Of a stretch of DNA of 64,000 nt, positions 53,948 to 63,808 are shown one piece after another (position 1 is the stretch's first letter; each line of letters starts with the position of its first letter). The notes under the pieces were generated by a model, which worked only from the letters and a program-made list of their open reading frames with translations, did not search any database and was not told the origin of the DNA. The position numbers and the translations under genes were made by a program. This stretch comes from Hyphomicrobiales bacterium (GTDB lineage: Bacteria > Pseudomonadota > Alphaproteobacteria > Rhizobiales > Xanthobacteraceae), in assembly GCA_017305665.1 (NCBI GenBank), contig JAFKKH010000031.1, forward strand, positions 1 through 64,000, given 5' to 3'.

Positions 53948-54340
53948 TCAAACGCGCCGGCGCTTGCGCGGGCGGCAGCCGTTGTGCGGGATCGTGGTCA
54001 CGTCGCGAATCGAGGTGACGGTGAAGCCCGCGGCCTGCAACGCGCGCAGTGCCGATTCACGACCCGAACCCGGACCTGCGACCTCGACCTCGAGCGTGCG
54101 CATGCCGTGTTCCTGCGCCTTCTTGGAAACGTCCTCCGCGGCCACCTGCGCCGCATACGGGGTCGACTTGCGCGATCCCTTGAAACCCATCGTGCCGGCC
54201 GACGACCAGGCAATGGTGTTGCCCTGCGCGTCGGTGATGGTGATGGTCGTGTTGTTGAACGACGAATTCACATGCGCGATGCCGGACGCGATGTTCTTGC
54301 GCTCACGACGGCGGACACGTGCCGCAGCTTCCTTACCCAT
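53948..54340 (-). CDS. rpsK: 30S ribosomal protein S11
   Basis: 130 residues. [18 protein letters not shown], then [20 protein letters not shown] and the C-terminal [22 protein letters not shown] identify S11, which lies in the platform of the small subunit. Confidence 0.99.
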   Translation of the reverse strand: MGKEAAARVRRRERKNIASGIAHVNSSFNNTTITITDAQGNTIAWSSAGTMGFKGSRKSTPYAAQVAAEDVSKKAQEHGMRTLEVEVAGPGSGRESALRALQAAGFTVTSIRDVTTIPHNGCRPRKRRRV

Positions 54341-54456
54341 TAATCAGCCTTCCCTGTGATCTCAACGCCGCCGTAGTGCCAGCGGCTCCACCTAAAAAAA
54401 TTACAATCGGCCGGGCGCGAATGATCGATTCGCCGCCCCGTCCGATCTTCGCTTGC

Positions 54457-54825
54457 TTACTTCTTCTTGCCGGCGATCGCCTTGGCCGGCCCCTTGCGGG
54501 TGCGCGCATTGGTATGCGTGCGCTGACCACGAACCGGAAGGCCGCGGCGATGGCGCAGGCCGCGATAGCAGCCGAGATCCATCAGGCGCTTGATGTTGAC
54601 GCCGACCTCGCGGCGAAGGTCACCCTCGACGAGATAATCGCGATCGATGACTTCGCGGATCTGGAGCACTTCCTGATCCGTCAATTGATTGACGCGACGA
54701 TCCAGCGGGATCTTCACCTTCTCCACGATGTCGGCCGCATTTTTCTGGCCGATGCCATGGATGTATTGAAGCGCAATGAGAACGCGCTTGTTGGTCGGGA
54801 TATTCACGCCGGCAATACGGGCCAC
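54457..54825 (-). CDS. rpsM: 30S ribosomal protein S13
   Basis: 122 residues from GTG 54825, placed by family similarity ([14 protein letters not shown]) and AGGAGAG eight bases upstream; an ATG further up (54852) would add nine residues without homology. The head-protein sequence [15 protein letters not shown] and [15 protein letters not shown] are typical. Confidence 0.96.
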   Translation of the reverse strand: MARIAGVNIPTNKRVLIALQYIHGIGQKNAADIVEKVKIPLDRRVNQLTDQEVLQIREVIDRDYLVEGDLRREVGVNIKRLMDLGCYRGLRHRRGLPVRGQRTHTNARTRKGPAKAIAGKKK

Positions 54826-54986
54826 AGACTTCTCTCCTGTCACCGGACCCATCAGCGGGCCGGGAATTTCCTTCGTTATTTCAGGCGGGTATCCGCAAAC
54901 GCGAACACGACGCCCGACCCTCTGTCCGCTTGGGGCCCGGCATCGTTTGAAAACTATCCGACTGGATACGGCACTTATTAAAGGAT

Positions 54987-55883
54987 TCAGCGGCGTTTCG
55001 TCAACCGCTTGGCGGCCTTAGCTCGCTTTTTCGTGACCTTTTTCGCTGTCTTGCGGGGCGCCTTCGACGTCCGGGCAGCGGAGGTTCCACGACCCTTGGG
55101 GAGCCCTCTTTTGACCGTCTTTTTGGCCTTGCGGGCAGCCTTTTTGGCCGATTTTTTCGTGGTTTTTGCGACCTTTTTGGTCACGGCCGCCTTCTTGGCC
55201 AACTTTTTGGCCTTAGGAGGCTTTTTGGCCGCTCCAACCGCCTTTTTAGCGGATGCCTTTCTGGCTGCCGCCTTCTTCTCGGCCTTAGCGTCCGAGGCGC
55301 CAATGGCGGCCAGAACCCGGTAGATGTCCCGTGTGACGTGCTCGATCGCCATCATGCCATCGACCGTCAGCAGTTTCCGGCGCTCGGAATAGTAGTGAAT
55401 CAACGGCTCGGTCATCGACCTGTAGCTGGCCAGCCGCTTCGACAATACCTCGGGTGTATCGTCAGCCCGCACTGCCTCGCCCCGTGCGGTCATTTCCGCG
55501 ACCCGGCTCTCGACGCGCTGCAATAGTGCACTTTCGTTGACGCGGAGCTCGACCACGGCATCGAGTTTCAGGTGCTTGGAGCGGAGCAGATGGTCCAGCG
55601 CCTCGGCCTGCGGCACGGTGCGGGGAAACCCGTCCAGGATGAAGCCATTCTTTGCATCCGGCTGGTCGAGTCGGTCGGAGATGATCCCGATCACTACATC
55701 GTCCGGAACCAGCCCGCCGCTCGCCATGATGTCCTTGGCCTTGAGGCCGACGGGGGTGCCGGCGGCCACGGCCGCGCGAAGCATTTCACCGGTGGAGAGC
55801 TGAACGATTCCGTAGTGATGAACCAGCCGTTGCGCCTGCGTTCCCTTGCCCGCCCCCGGCGGTCCGAGAAGAATCAATCTCAT
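54987..55883 (-). CDS. adk: Adenylate kinase with histone-H1-like Lys/Ala tail
   Basis: 298 residues from ATG 55883, against about 190-215 for the family. The kinase core is complete: P-loop GPPGAGKGT (7-15), [23 protein letters not shown] and [18 protein letters not shown], with the short LID. From about residue 196 a 103-residue tail follows with some 33 Lys and 10 Arg but only two acidic residues, built from KKAAxKK-type repeats like histone H1/AlgP proteins. Underlying DNA repeats GGCCAAAAAG. It may bind nucleic acid or ribosomes. The start is 14 bases after the secY2 stop. Confidence 0.93.
   Translation of the reverse strand: MRLILLGPPGAGKGTQAQRLVHHYGIVQLSTGEMLRAAVAAGTPVGLKAKDIMASGGLVPDDVVIGIISDRLDQPDAKNGFILDGFPRTVPQAEALDHLLRSKHLKLDAVVELRVNESALLQRVESRVAEMTARGEAVRADDTPEVLSKRLASYRSMTEPLIHYYSERRKLLTVDGMMAIEHVTRDIYRVLAAIGASDAKAEKKAAARKASAKKAVGAAKKPPKAKKLAKKAAVTKKVAKTTKKSAKKAARKAKKTVKRGLPKGRGTSAARTSKAPRKTAKKVTKKRAKAAKRLTKRR
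55119..55265 (-). repeat. Imperfect GGCCAAAAAG-type DNA repeats in adk tail
   Basis: The minus strand carries several near-copies of GGCCAAAAAG separated by short variable pieces, coding AKK units. It is the DNA basis of the Lys/Ala-rich tail and could expand or contract by slippage. Confidence 0.6.
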
Positions 55884-55897
55884 GAAGAATTGCCCCC

Positions 55898-57097
55898 TCA
55901 CCCGGTGAGCGAGCGGCCGCGCACCTGTGCTTCGATGTCGAGAACGGTGCAGACGATGATCAGTACCGAACCTCCAGCAAAGTAATACGGCACCTTGGCA
56001 TAGGCGATCAATGCCTCCGGAATAAGAAGTACGGCGACAAGGTAGGCGGCGCCGGCGAATGTCATCCGCGAGATGATATGATCGAGCTGACTGGCAGTCG
56101 CCTCGCCCGGTTCGACTCCCGGCATCGTTGCTCCGCCTCGCTGCAGGGACGCAGCCGCATGCTCAGGATCGAGAACGAACGCCGTATACACCAGCGACAG
56201 GATAGCCACGGCGACGACCATATAGATCATGTGGCCGGGCTGTCCCGCTTGCATGAACTTGAGAGCAGCACCAGCCCAGCCGTCCTGCCCGCCTCCGACG
56301 AGGCCGGCGACAGTCAGCGGCAGATAGAAAAACCAGGGCGCGATGATCGCGGGGAAATAGCCGGCGTTGTTGAGCTTGAGCCCAAGCTGCGACTGTTGCG
56401 GCGGCAAGACACGACCGCCAACCTGTTTGCCTGCGAACTCAAGCGGGATACGTCGCCGCCCACGCTCGACGAAAACGATACACGCCACAAAGCAGACGGT
56501 CAGAACAGCCAGTCCGAAAAGGCTTCCATCCGACAACGCCCCCGACCGATGCAGTTCGACCGTCGCGACCGTCTCGGCCGCAAAATCCATCACGATGCCA
56601 ACGCACAGGATCAAGGCGAGACCGTTGCCGATGCCGCGCTGCGTGATCTGCTCGCTAAGCCAGATCACGAACATGGTGCCACCGGTCATCGTGACGGTCA
56701 CAGACGTAACGAAGAGCAAACCACCCTCGCCCGCGAGACTCGGTATCCCGGACAACGCGCGTGCGATTCCCACGGCCTGAAACACGGCCAGCGTCATCGC
56801 GAGGATGAATGTGTAGCGTGAGATCGCGCGCCGCCCGGCGTCGCCTCGCCGTGCGATCGCGTTGAAACGGGACGAGACCAGCGACAGCAGTTGGATCAGG
56901 ATCGCGGCGAAGAGATAGGGCTTTAGCCCAAGAGACAACAGCGAGAGACGCCTGAGCGTCGCGCCACCGTGAGGTTCATGGAGGATTTGTGCTAACGCCT
57001 GAGGATCGATGCCGGGAACGGGAACGTAGCTGCCGAGCCGGTAGACGAGGAGCGCGCCGAGCGTGAAAGCGATACGCCTGGCGAGCTCCGGGGTCAC
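55898..57097 (-). CDS. Divergent second SecY (SecY2-like) translocon paralogue
   Basis: 399 residues from GTG 57097, overlapping the secY stop by GTGA. Ten membrane segments align with SecY ([41 protein letters not shown]). Differences: about ten residues missing in the plug region ([18 protein letters not shown] against 28 positions in SecY); MPGVEPG, with Glu329 where SecY has Arg357 (PGIRPG), the SecA-contact residue; no amphipathic N-terminus and no C-terminal tail. All membrane helices are intact, so it is not a decaying copy by sequence. Substrate, and dependence on SecA or SecE, unknown. Confidence 0.9.
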   Translation of the reverse strand: MTPELARRIAFTLGALLVYRLGSYVPVPGIDPQALAQILHEPHGGATLRRLSLLSLGLKPYLFAAILIQLLSLVSSRFNAIARRGDAGRRAISRYTFILAMTLAVFQAVGIARALSGIPSLAGEGGLLFVTSVTVTMTGGTMFVIWLSEQITQRGIGNGLALILCVGIVMDFAAETVATVELHRSGALSDGSLFGLAVLTVCFVACIVFVERGRRRIPLEFAGKQVGGRVLPPQQSQLGLKLNNAGYFPAIIAPWFFYLPLTVAGLVGGGQDGWAGAALKFMQAGQPGHMIYMVVAVAILSLVYTAFVLDPEHAAASLQRGGATMPGVEPGEATASQLDHIISRMTFAGAAYLVAVLLIPEALIAYAKVPYYFAGGSVLIIVCTVLDIEAQVRGRSLTG

Positions 57098-58425
57098 CGA
57101 CGGCGGCCCCTCAGCTTCGATTTCCTTATGAGGCCTTCATACTGGTGAGCCAGCAGATAGCCTTGCACCTGCGCCACCGTATCCATCGTCACGCTGACGA
57201 CGATCAGCAGCGACGTGCCGCCGAAATAGAATGGCACCGCCGCGTAGGAAATCAGGATCTCCGGGATCAAACAGACCACCGCAAGATAGATCGCGCCGGG
57301 CACCGTGATGCGCGAGAGGACGTAATCGATGTATTCCGCGGTGCGCTCGCCCGGCCTAATGCCCGGGATGAAGCCGCCATGCTTCTTCAGGTTGTCCGCG
57401 GTCTCGGTCGGGTTGAACACGATCGCAGTATAGAAGAACGCGAAGAACACGATCAGCGCGAGGTAGAGAATCAGAAACAGCGGACGGCCGTGGCCGAGTT
57501 GGGTCGTCAGCCACTGGAACCATTCCGGCCCCTTGCCCGCGTTGAACTGTGCGATGGTGGTCGGCAGCAGCAGCAGCGACGAGGCGAAAATCGGCGGAAT
57601 CACGCCCGAGGTGTTGAGCTTCAGCGGCAGATGCGAGGACTGACCCTCGAACATCTTGTTGCCGACCTGGCGCTTCGGATACTGGATCAGCAGCCGGCGC
57701 TGGGCACGCTCCATGAACACGATGAATGCGATCACCGCGACCACCATGATCAGAACGATCAGGATCAATCCGGTCGACAGCGCGCCCTGACGTCCGAGTT
57801 CGAGCATATTGGCGAGCGCGGACGGCAGTTCCGCGACGATGCCGGCCATGATGATCAGCGAAATGCCGTTGCCGATGCCGCGCGAGGTGATCTGCTCGCC
57901 AAGCCACATCAGGAACATAGTGCCGCCGGTCAGCGTGATCGCGGTCGACACCAGGAAGAACATGCCGGGATTGCTGACGACGTTGCCGGCGCCCTGCAGG
58001 CCGACGGCAATGCCGTAGGACTGAAAGAATGCCAGCACGACGGTGAGATAGCGGGTGTACTGATTGATCAGCTTGCGGCCGGCTTCACCCTCTTTCTTGA
58101 GAGCCTCGAGCTGCGGCGACACCGTTGTCAAAAGCTGCAGGATGATCGATGCCGAGATGTACGGCATGATGTTCAACGCAAAAATTGCCATACGGTGGAT
58201 GCCACCGCCGGAGAACATGTTGAACATGCCGAGGATGCCGCCGGACTGGGAGTTGAAGACCTTTTCCCAGATGCCGGGATCGATGCCGGGCAGCGGAATG
58301 TAGGTGCCGAGGCGGTAGACCAGCAGCGCACCCAAGGTGAACCAGATGCGCTTCTTCAACTCGTCAGCTTTTGCGAAAGCCGAGAAGTTGAGGTTGGCCG
58401 CCAGTTGTTCCGCTGCTGAGACCAT
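57094..58425 (-). CDS. secY: Protein translocase subunit SecY
   Basis: 443 residues, the standard length. Ten membrane segments; [40 protein letters not shown], a full plug region (GMFNMFSGGGIHRMA), pore sequence MPYISASIILQLL, loop GFIPGIRPGERT with Arg357, and C-terminal [12 protein letters not shown]. It forms the SecYEG channel in the inner membrane. The 150-base gap to rplO is usual; the stop overlaps the secY2 start. Confidence 0.99.
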   Translation of the reverse strand: MVSAAEQLAANLNFSAFAKADELKKRIWFTLGALLVYRLGTYIPLPGIDPGIWEKVFNSQSGGILGMFNMFSGGGIHRMAIFALNIMPYISASIILQLLTTVSPQLEALKKEGEAGRKLINQYTRYLTVVLAFFQSYGIAVGLQGAGNVVSNPGMFFLVSTAITLTGGTMFLMWLGEQITSRGIGNGISLIIMAGIVAELPSALANMLELGRQGALSTGLILIVLIMVVAVIAFIVFMERAQRRLLIQYPKRQVGNKMFEGQSSHLPLKLNTSGVIPPIFASSLLLLPTTIAQFNAGKGPEWFQWLTTQLGHGRPLFLILYLALIVFFAFFYTAIVFNPTETADNLKKHGGFIPGIRPGERTAEYIDYVLSRITVPGAIYLAVVCLIPEILISYAAVPFYFGGTSLLIVVSVTMDTVAQVQGYLLAHQYEGLIRKSKLRGRRR

Positions 58426-58575
58426 TGTCGGCTTTCTCCCGCGCCCCTCTTGCTGTCATGCCCCGCGATAGCGGAGCATGAGGCAGACGCCGGACCCCAT
58501 GTGGTACTCGGCTTTCGATAAATCTACCATCTGCATGTCCACTGTCGCCCGCCAATGCGGACGATGACGCAGATG

Positions 58576-59061
58576 TTACGCCGCCTCGCCTTCGTCCTTC
58601 TTCGGAGCAAGGATTTTCACCGTGCCGCCCGCCTTTTCAACCGCCGCGATGGCGGATTTCGACGCGCCGTGGACTTCGACGGTCAGCTTCGCCTTGAGTT
58701 CGCCACGGCCGAGCAAACGCACGCCGTCCTTGGCACGCCGCACCAGGCCGGACTTCACCAGCGATTCGGCATTCACCGTGTCCTTCGCATCGAAGGTCTT
58801 GGCATCGATCGCAGCCTGGATCCGGTCGAGATTGATCTCGGCGAACTCCAGACGGAAGATGTTATTGAAGCCGCGCTTCGGCAGACGCCGATGCAGCGGC
58901 ATCTGGCCGCCTTCAAAGCCCTTGATGCGCACGCCCGAGCGCGCGGTCTGGCCCTTGCCGCCACGGCCACCGGTCTTGCCCTTGCCGGAGCCGATGCCCC
59001 GGCCGATGCGCATCCGCTTCTTGCGAGAGCCTGCGTTGTCGGCGATATCGCTGAGCTTCAT
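58576..59061 (-). CDS. rplO: 50S ribosomal protein L15
   Basis: 161 residues. Gly-rich N-terminus ([38 protein letters not shown]) and C-terminal [22 protein letters not shown] are typical of L15. A ten-residue acidic C-terminal extension ([11 protein letters not shown]) is minor. Confidence 0.99.
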   Translation of the reverse strand: MKLSDIADNAGSRKKRMRIGRGIGSGKGKTGGRGGKGQTARSGVRIKGFEGGQMPLHRRLPKRGFNNIFRLEFAEINLDRIQAAIDAKTFDAKDTVNAESLVKSGLVRRAKDGVRLLGRGELKAKLTVEVHGASKSAIAAVEKAGGTVKILAPKKDEGEAA

Positions 59062-59072
59062 CGCACGTCTCC

Positions 59073-59267
59073 TTACTTCTCGTCGACAATGCGAACGATG
59101 TGTTGAACCTTCGCGATCATGCCGCGAACTTCAGGCGTATCCTGCAGTTCGGCGACCCGACCGATCTTGTTGAGCTTGAGCCCGATCAGCGTCGAACGCT
59201 GCGAGTGATGGCGGCGGATTGCGCTGCCGGTCTGCTCGACCTTGATCGTCTTTGCGGCCTTGGCCAT
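59073..59267 (-). CDS. rpmD: 50S ribosomal protein L30
   Basis: 64 residues from ATG 59267; the ATG at 59273 is too close to the GGAG site. [18 protein letters not shown] then [22 protein letters not shown] is the L30 pattern. Confidence 0.97.
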   Translation of the reverse strand: MAKAAKTIKVEQTGSAIRRHHSQRSTLIGLKLNKIGRVAELQDTPEVRGMIAKVQHIVRIVDEK

Positions 59268-59293
59268 CGTCATAAACTCCAGAGGTCGTAAAA

Positions 59294-59869
59294 TTAGTCC
59301 GCAGCCGCCTCGGCGTCGCCGCCGATACGGCGCGACTGCAGCGTGGACACCTTGATGTTGCGGCGCGCGGCAACCGAGCGCGGCGAATCCTGATGCTTCA
59401 GCGCATTGAAGGTGGCGCGAACCATGTTGTACGGATTCGACGAGCCGATCGACTTCGCGACCACGTCCTGGATGCCGAGCGTCTCGAACACGGCGCGCAT
59501 CGGGCCGCCGGCGATGATGCCGGTACCGGCCGGTGCGGCGCGCAGATAGACGCGGCCCGCTCCGTGACGGCCAGCGATGTCGTGATGCAGCGTGCGACCT
59601 TCGCGCAGCGCCACGCGCGTCAGATTGCGCTTGGCCGACTCGGTCGCCTTGCGGATCGCTTCCGGCACTTCGCGCGCCTTGCCATGGCCGAAACCGACCC
59701 GGCCCTTCTGATCGCCGATCACAACCAGCGCCGCAAAGCCGAACCGCTTGCCGCCCTTCACGACCTTCGCCACACGGTTGATGTGGACGAGCTTGTCGAC
59801 GAACTCGCTGTCGCGCTCCTCGCGATCCCTGCTCCGTTCGCGTCCGCCGCGTTCGCGTTCACCTGCCAT
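59294..59869 (-). CDS. rpsE: 30S ribosomal protein S5
   Basis: 191 residues. A charged N-terminal stretch ([17 protein letters not shown]) precedes the core: [58 protein letters not shown]5 contributes to decoding fidelity. Confidence 0.99.
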   Translation of the reverse strand: MAGERERGGRERSRDREERDSEFVDKLVHINRVAKVVKGGKRFGFAALVVIGDQKGRVGFGHGKAREVPEAIRKATESAKRNLTRVALREGRTLHHDIAGRHGAGRVYLRAAPAGTGIIAGGPMRAVFETLGIQDVVAKSIGSSNPYNMVRATFNALKHQDSPRSVAARRNIKVSTLQSRRIGGDAEAAAD

Positions 59870-59938
59870 GGTGTTTTCCGATCCTAAAAAGTCTTGCCTG
59901 GTGAGGCTCTCGCCCCGGTCCGTATCCGTTCAAATCCG

Positions 59939-60301
59939 TTAGAAGCTCAACCCGCTCTCGCGGGCCGCATCGGCCAGCGCCTTGACGCGGCCGTGATAGA
60001 GATAGCTGCCGCGATCGAAGACGACTTCCTTGACGCCATTCTTCACTGCCCGCTCCGCAAGCAGCTTGCCGACGGCCTTGGCCGCATCGATGTTGGCACC
60101 CGTGTTGCCGCCGTCGCGCATCGTCTTCTCGAGCGACGAGGCAGATGCCAGCGTCTCGCCCTTCTGGTCGTCGATGACCTGGGCGTAGATGTGCTTCGAC
60201 GAGCGGAACACCGACAGCCGCGGACGACCGTTGGCAGTGCGGCGCAGCGCGAGCCTCACGCGTTGCTTGCGCCGGGCATTCGTGACCTTGAGTTTCGACA
60301 T
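59939..60301 (-). CDS. rplR: 50S ribosomal protein L18
   Basis: 120 residues. [26 protein letters not shown] and [21 protein letters not shown] are family motifs; L18 binds 5S rRNA. Confidence 0.99.
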   Translation of the reverse strand: MSKLKVTNARRKQRVRLALRRTANGRPRLSVFRSSKHIYAQVIDDQKGETLASASSLEKTMRDGGNTGANIDAAKAVGKLLAERAVKNGVKEVVFDRGSYLYHGRVKALADAARESGLSF

Positions 60302-60312
60302 GACCGGCTCCG

Positions 60313-60846
60313 TTACTTCTTCTTGCCTTCCTTGCGGAAGATGAATTCGTTGGCGTACTTCACGCCCTTGCCCTTGTAGGGCTCCGGCGGACGATAGCCG
60401 CGGATCTCCGCGGCGACCTGACCGACGCGCTGGCTATCGATACCGGCCACGTTGATTTCCGTCGGCTTCGGCACCGTAATCGTGATGCCCTCCGGGATCG
60501 GGTAGTTGACGTCGTGGCTGTAGCCGAGCGCGAGCTGAAGGGTCTTGCCCTGCAGCGCGGCGCGGTAACCGACGCCGGTGATCTCGAGCTTCTTCTCGAA
60601 GCCCTTGGTAACGCCTTCAACGAGGTTCGCGACGCGTGCGCGCGCGGTGCCGTACAGCGCCTGAGCGCGATTGGTCTCGAAGCGCGGCGCGACCTTCACG
60701 GCGCCGTTCTCGAACTTCACCTCGACGTCGTCATGAACGACAAACTGAAGCTGGCCCTTCGGCCCCTTCATCTTGACGGTCTGCCCTTCAACGGTCGCGG
60801 TCACGCCCGAAGGCACGGTGACCGGTCGTTTGCCAACACGTGACAT
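60313..60846 (-). CDS. rplF: 50S ribosomal protein L6
   Basis: 177 residues. [37 protein letters not shown] and the C-terminal [18 protein letters not shown] identify L6. Confidence 0.99.
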   Translation of the reverse strand: MSRVGKRPVTVPSGVTATVEGQTVKMKGPKGQLQFVVHDDVEVKFENGAVKVAPRFETNRAQALYGTARARVANLVEGVTKGFEKKLEITGVGYRAALQGKTLQLALGYSHDVNYPIPEGITITVPKPTEINVAGIDSQRVGQVAAEIRGYRPPEPYKGKGVKYANEFIFRKEGKKK

Positions 60847-60860
60847 GGCTCAATCCTTCC

Positions 60861-61259
60861 TCAGAACACCGTGAAGAGAACTTCGCCGCCCACGTTCGCG
60901 TCGCGCGCGTCGTGGTCAGCCATGATTCCCTTCGGCGTCGACAGCACCGAAATTCCGAGTCCGTTGTTGACGCGCGGCAGGTTCTTCACCGACGCGTAAA
61001 CGCGACGCCCCGGCTTGGAGACGCGCTCGATCTCGCGGATCACGGGTTCACCGTCGAAATACTTCAGTTCGATCTCGAGCTCGCTGCGGCCGGACGAATG
61101 CTCGACGCTGGCGTAGCCGCGGATATATCCCTCGGTCTTCAGCACTTCGAGCACGTTGGCACGCATCTTCGAGCCCGGGGTCGAAACCTTGGGCTTGCTG
61201 CGCATCTGCGCGTTGCGGATGCGGGTGATGAGATCGCTGATCGGATCGTGCGTGGACAT
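60861..61259 (-). CDS. rpsH: 30S ribosomal protein S8
   Basis: 132 residues. [21 protein letters not shown] and the C-terminal [29 protein letters not shown] are typical; S8 binds helix 21 of 16S rRNA and is the translational repressor of the spc operon in Escherichia. Confidence 0.99.
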   Translation of the reverse strand: MSTHDPISDLITRIRNAQMRSKPKVSTPGSKMRANVLEVLKTEGYIRGYASVEHSSGRSELEIELKYFDGEPVIREIERVSKPGRRVYASVKNLPRVNNGLGISVLSTPKGIMADHDARDANVGGEVLFTVF

Positions 61260-61271
61260 TTGCGACCCTCC

Positions 61272-61577
61272 TTACCAGCTTGACTTCACGAGGCCCGGAA
61301 CCAGGCCCTTGGAGCCAAGCTCGCGCAGCGCGATGCGGCTCAGCTTGTTCTTGCGGTAGTTCGAGCGCGGGCGCCCGGTCAGTTCGCAACGGTTGCGAAT
61401 GCGGGTTGCCGACGAATTACGCGGCATCTCGGCAAGCTTCAGGGTGGCGGCGAACCGCTCCTCCATCGGCTTGGTCTTGTCGGCGATGACGGCCTTGAGA
61501 CGCGCGCGCTTCGCAGCCGCGTTCTTGGTCATCTTCCTGCGCCGGTTGTTCTTCTCGACTGAACTCTTCTTTGCCAT
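61272..61577 (-). CDS. rpsN: 30S ribosomal protein S14
   Basis: 101 residues, the zinc-free (C-minus) form: [26 protein letters not shown] retains one Cys only, and the N-terminus is the long form with [13 protein letters not shown]. Confidence 0.99.
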   Translation of the reverse strand: MAKKSSVEKNNRRRKMTKNAAAKRARLKAVIADKTKPMEERFAATLKLAEMPRNSSATRIRNRCELTGRPRSNYRKNKLSRIALRELGSKGLVPGLVKSSW

Positions 61578-61620
61578 GCGTGGCTCCTTGCCTTTCCGCG
61601 TCTGAGCGCTTCTCAGCGTC

Positions 61621-62178
61621 TCACTGCCGGAACGGGAAATTGAATGCGTTCAACAATGCCCGGGCTTCGTCATCGGTCCGCGCCGTCGTGCAGACCGTGA
61701 TGTCCATGCCCCAGCTTTCCCCGGCCTTATCGAAATCGATTTCGGGGAAAATGATGTGTTCCTTGATGCCGAGCGAGTAGTTGCCGCGGCCATCGAAGCT
61801 CTTCGGGTTAAGGCCGCGGAAGTCGCGCACGCGCGGCAGCGCGACGTTCACCAGGCGGTCGATGAACTCGTACATCTTCGCCTTGCGCAGCGTCACCTTG
61901 CAGCCGATCGGCTGGTTCTCACGCAGCTTGTAGGTCGCGATAGCGATACGCGAATAGGTCACGATCGCCTTCTGGCCCGCGATCAGCGACAGGTCGCCGG
62001 CGGCGGTTTCGGCCTTCTTGCGGTCGTTGACGGCCTCGCCGATTCCCATGTTGAGAACCACCTTGTCGAGGCGCGGCACCTGCATGACGTTGTCATAGCC
62101 GAACTGCTCGGTGAGCTTGGTCCGGATGCTCTTGTCATACTCCGCGCGCAGACGCGGCGTGTAAGCAGTCTCAGCCAT
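61621..62178 (-). CDS. rplE: 50S ribosomal protein L5
   Basis: 185 residues from ATG 62178 ([10 protein letters not shown]), which overlaps the end of rplX by eight bases. [20 protein letters not shown] and [20 protein letters not shown] are L5 motifs. Confidence 0.98.
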   Translation of the reverse strand: MAETAYTPRLRAEYDKSIRTKLTEQFGYDNVMQVPRLDKVVLNMGIGEAVNDRKKAETAAGDLSLIAGQKAIVTYSRIAIATYKLRENQPIGCKVTLRKAKMYEFIDRLVNVALPRVRDFRGLNPKSFDGRGNYSLGIKEHIIFPEIDFDKAGESWGMDITVCTTARTDDEARALLNAFNFPFRQ

Positions 62179-62485
62179 CGATCTCTGCTCCCGAACGCTT
62201 GGCGACACGCACCTTGGTGCCGTCAGCCTGAATCTTGAAACCGACGCGGGTCGGCTTGCCGTCCTTGCCGGCGATCGCGATGTTGGACAGGTGGATCGGC
62301 GACTCCTTGGAGATGATGCCGCCTTCCTGCGCCTGGGTCTGCTTCTGATGGCGCTTCACCATGTTGATGCCGCGCACCAGGGCCCGCCCCTCATCGGGAC
62401 GCACCTCGAACACCTCGCCGGTGCGACCCTTATCGCGGCCCGACAACACGACGACCTTGTCGCCCTTCCGGATCTTGGCAGCCAT
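62171..62485 (-). CDS. rplX: 50S ribosomal protein L24
   Basis: 104 residues from ATG 62485. [25 protein letters not shown] (KOW motif) and [11 protein letters not shown]. The start overlaps the rplN stop (TGATG). Confidence 0.98.
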   Translation of the reverse strand: MAAKIRKGDKVVVLSGRDKGRTGEVFEVRPDEGRALVRGINMVKRHQKQTQAQEGGIISKESPIHLSNIAIAGKDGKPTRVGFKIQADGTKVRVAKRSGAEIDG

Positions 62486-62853
62486 CACAGCACCTCCGGC
62501 GCAAGCGAAATGATCTTCATGTGGTTCTTGGCGCGCAGCTCGCGCGGCACCGGCCCGAAGATACGGGTGCCGACAGGCTCGGACTGATTGTTGATCAGCA
62601 CAGCGGCGTTGCGGTCGAAACGGATGACGGAGCCGTCGGCGCGGCGGATGTCCTTGCGGACCCGCACCACGACCGCCTTCATGACGTCGCCCTTCTTCAC
62701 CTTACCGCGCGGAATGGCTTCCTTGATCGACACGACGATGATGTCGCCCACCGTGGCATAGCGGCGCTTGGAGCCTCCAAGCACCTTGATGCACATGACA
62801 CGGCGTGCGCCTGAATTATCGGCCACGTCGAGGTTGGTCTGCATCTGAATCAT
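62485..62853 (-). CDS. rplN: 50S ribosomal protein L14
   Basis: 122 residues. [40 protein letters not shown] and [13 protein letters not shown] identify L14. Confidence 0.99.
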   Translation of the reverse strand: MIQMQTNLDVADNSGARRVMCIKVLGGSKRRYATVGDIIVVSIKEAIPRGKVKKGDVMKAVVVRVRKDIRRADGSVIRFDRNAAVLINNQSEPVGTRIFGPVPRELRAKNHMKIISLAPEVL

Positions 62854-62892
62854 TGATGCACCTCGTCCTCTTTCTGATGCGCTAAATCGCGC

Positions 62893-63141
62893 TTAAGCAG
62901 TTTTCTTCTGTTCGCCCCGGACCACGGTCCAGCGCTTCAACTTCGAGATCGGTTTGCTTTCCTCGATCCACACCGTATCGCCCGGCTTGAACTCGTTGTT
63001 CTCGTCGTGGGCGTGGTAGTTCTTGGAACGGCGGATCGTCTTCTTGTAGATCGGGTGGGTGAAGCGGCGATCGACGCGCACCACAATCGTCTTGGCTTGC
63101 TTGTCGCTAACGACCACGCCCTGCAGCGTACGTTTCGGCAT
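62893..63141 (-). CDS. rpsQ: 30S ribosomal protein S17
   Basis: 82 residues. [37 protein letters not shown] is the S17 OB-fold; [12 protein letters not shown] at the end. Confidence 0.98.
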   Translation of the reverse strand: MPKRTLQGVVVSDKQAKTIVVRVDRRFTHPIYKKTIRRSKNYHAHDENNEFKPGDTVWIEESKPISKLKRWTVVRGEQKKTA

Positions 63142-63152
63142 CGTTCGGCCTC

Positions 63153-63359
63153 TTACTTCTTCTCAGCGCGCTTTTGCGCGGCGATGGTCTTGATGCGGGC
63201 GATATCGCGGCGGGCTTCACGCAGCCGCGAGGTGTTTTCGAGCTGCCCGGTGGCACGCTGGAAGCGCAGGTTGAAGCGCTCCTTCTTCAGATTGGCGACC
63301 GCGTCGTCCATCTGATCGGCGCTCATCGCGCGGATGTCAGTGGTTTTCATCTCGGCCAT
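63153..63359 (-). CDS. rpmC: 50S ribosomal protein L29
   Basis: 68 residues. [35 protein letters not shown] is the L29 helix pair. Confidence 0.98.
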   Translation of the reverse strand: MAEMKTTDIRAMSADQMDDAVANLKKERFNLRFQRATGQLENTSRLREARRDIARIKTIAAQKRAEKK

Positions 63360-63364
63360 AACGG

Positions 63365-63778
63365 TTACTCCGCGATGCGCGCGACGAAGCGCGTCTTGAT
63401 CGGCAGCTTGGCGGCCGCCAGCGTCAGCGCCTCACGCGCGGTCTGCTGGTTGACGCCGTCGATCTCGAACATGATGCGGCCCGGCTTGACGCGCGCGACC
63501 CACAATTCCGGCGAACCCTTACCGGAGCCCATGCGCACTTCGGCGGGCTTCTTCGACACCGGCACGTCCGGGAACACGCGGATCCAGACGCGGCCGGCGC
63601 GCTTCATGTGACGGGTCAGCGCGCGGCGCGCGGCTTCGATCTGGCGCGCGGTGACACGCTCGGGCGCCATCGCCTTGAGGCCGAACTGGCCGAACGCCAA
63701 CGTCGCACCGGAGGACGCGACGCCGTGGATGCGGCCCTTATGCGCCTTTCGGAACTTCGTTTTCTTTGGTTGCATCAT
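63365..63778 (-). CDS. rplP: 50S ribosomal protein L16
   Basis: 137 residues. [40 protein letters not shown] and [20 protein letters not shown] identify L16, at the A-site of the large subunit. Confidence 0.99.
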   Translation of the reverse strand: MMQPKKTKFRKAHKGRIHGVASSGATLAFGQFGLKAMAPERVTARQIEAARRALTRHMKRAGRVWIRVFPDVPVSKKPAEVRMGSGKGSPELWVARVKPGRIMFEIDGVNQQTAREALTLAAAKLPIKTRFVARIAE

Positions 63779-63808
63779 GGCTTACGCCCTCAAACCTTCT
63801 CTAGTCGC

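Noticed and set aside
52757-54343. Long plus-strand open frame opposite rpoA and rpsK (528 codons)
   Set aside because: It lies fully antisense to well-identified genes, has no family pattern and reflects high-GC codon bias.
55119-55265. Programmed frameshifting on the A-rich runs in the adk tail
   Set aside because: The common unit in frame is GCC AAA AAG, which lacks the preceding A of the A AAA AAG slippery heptamer, and the tail is open through to its stop.
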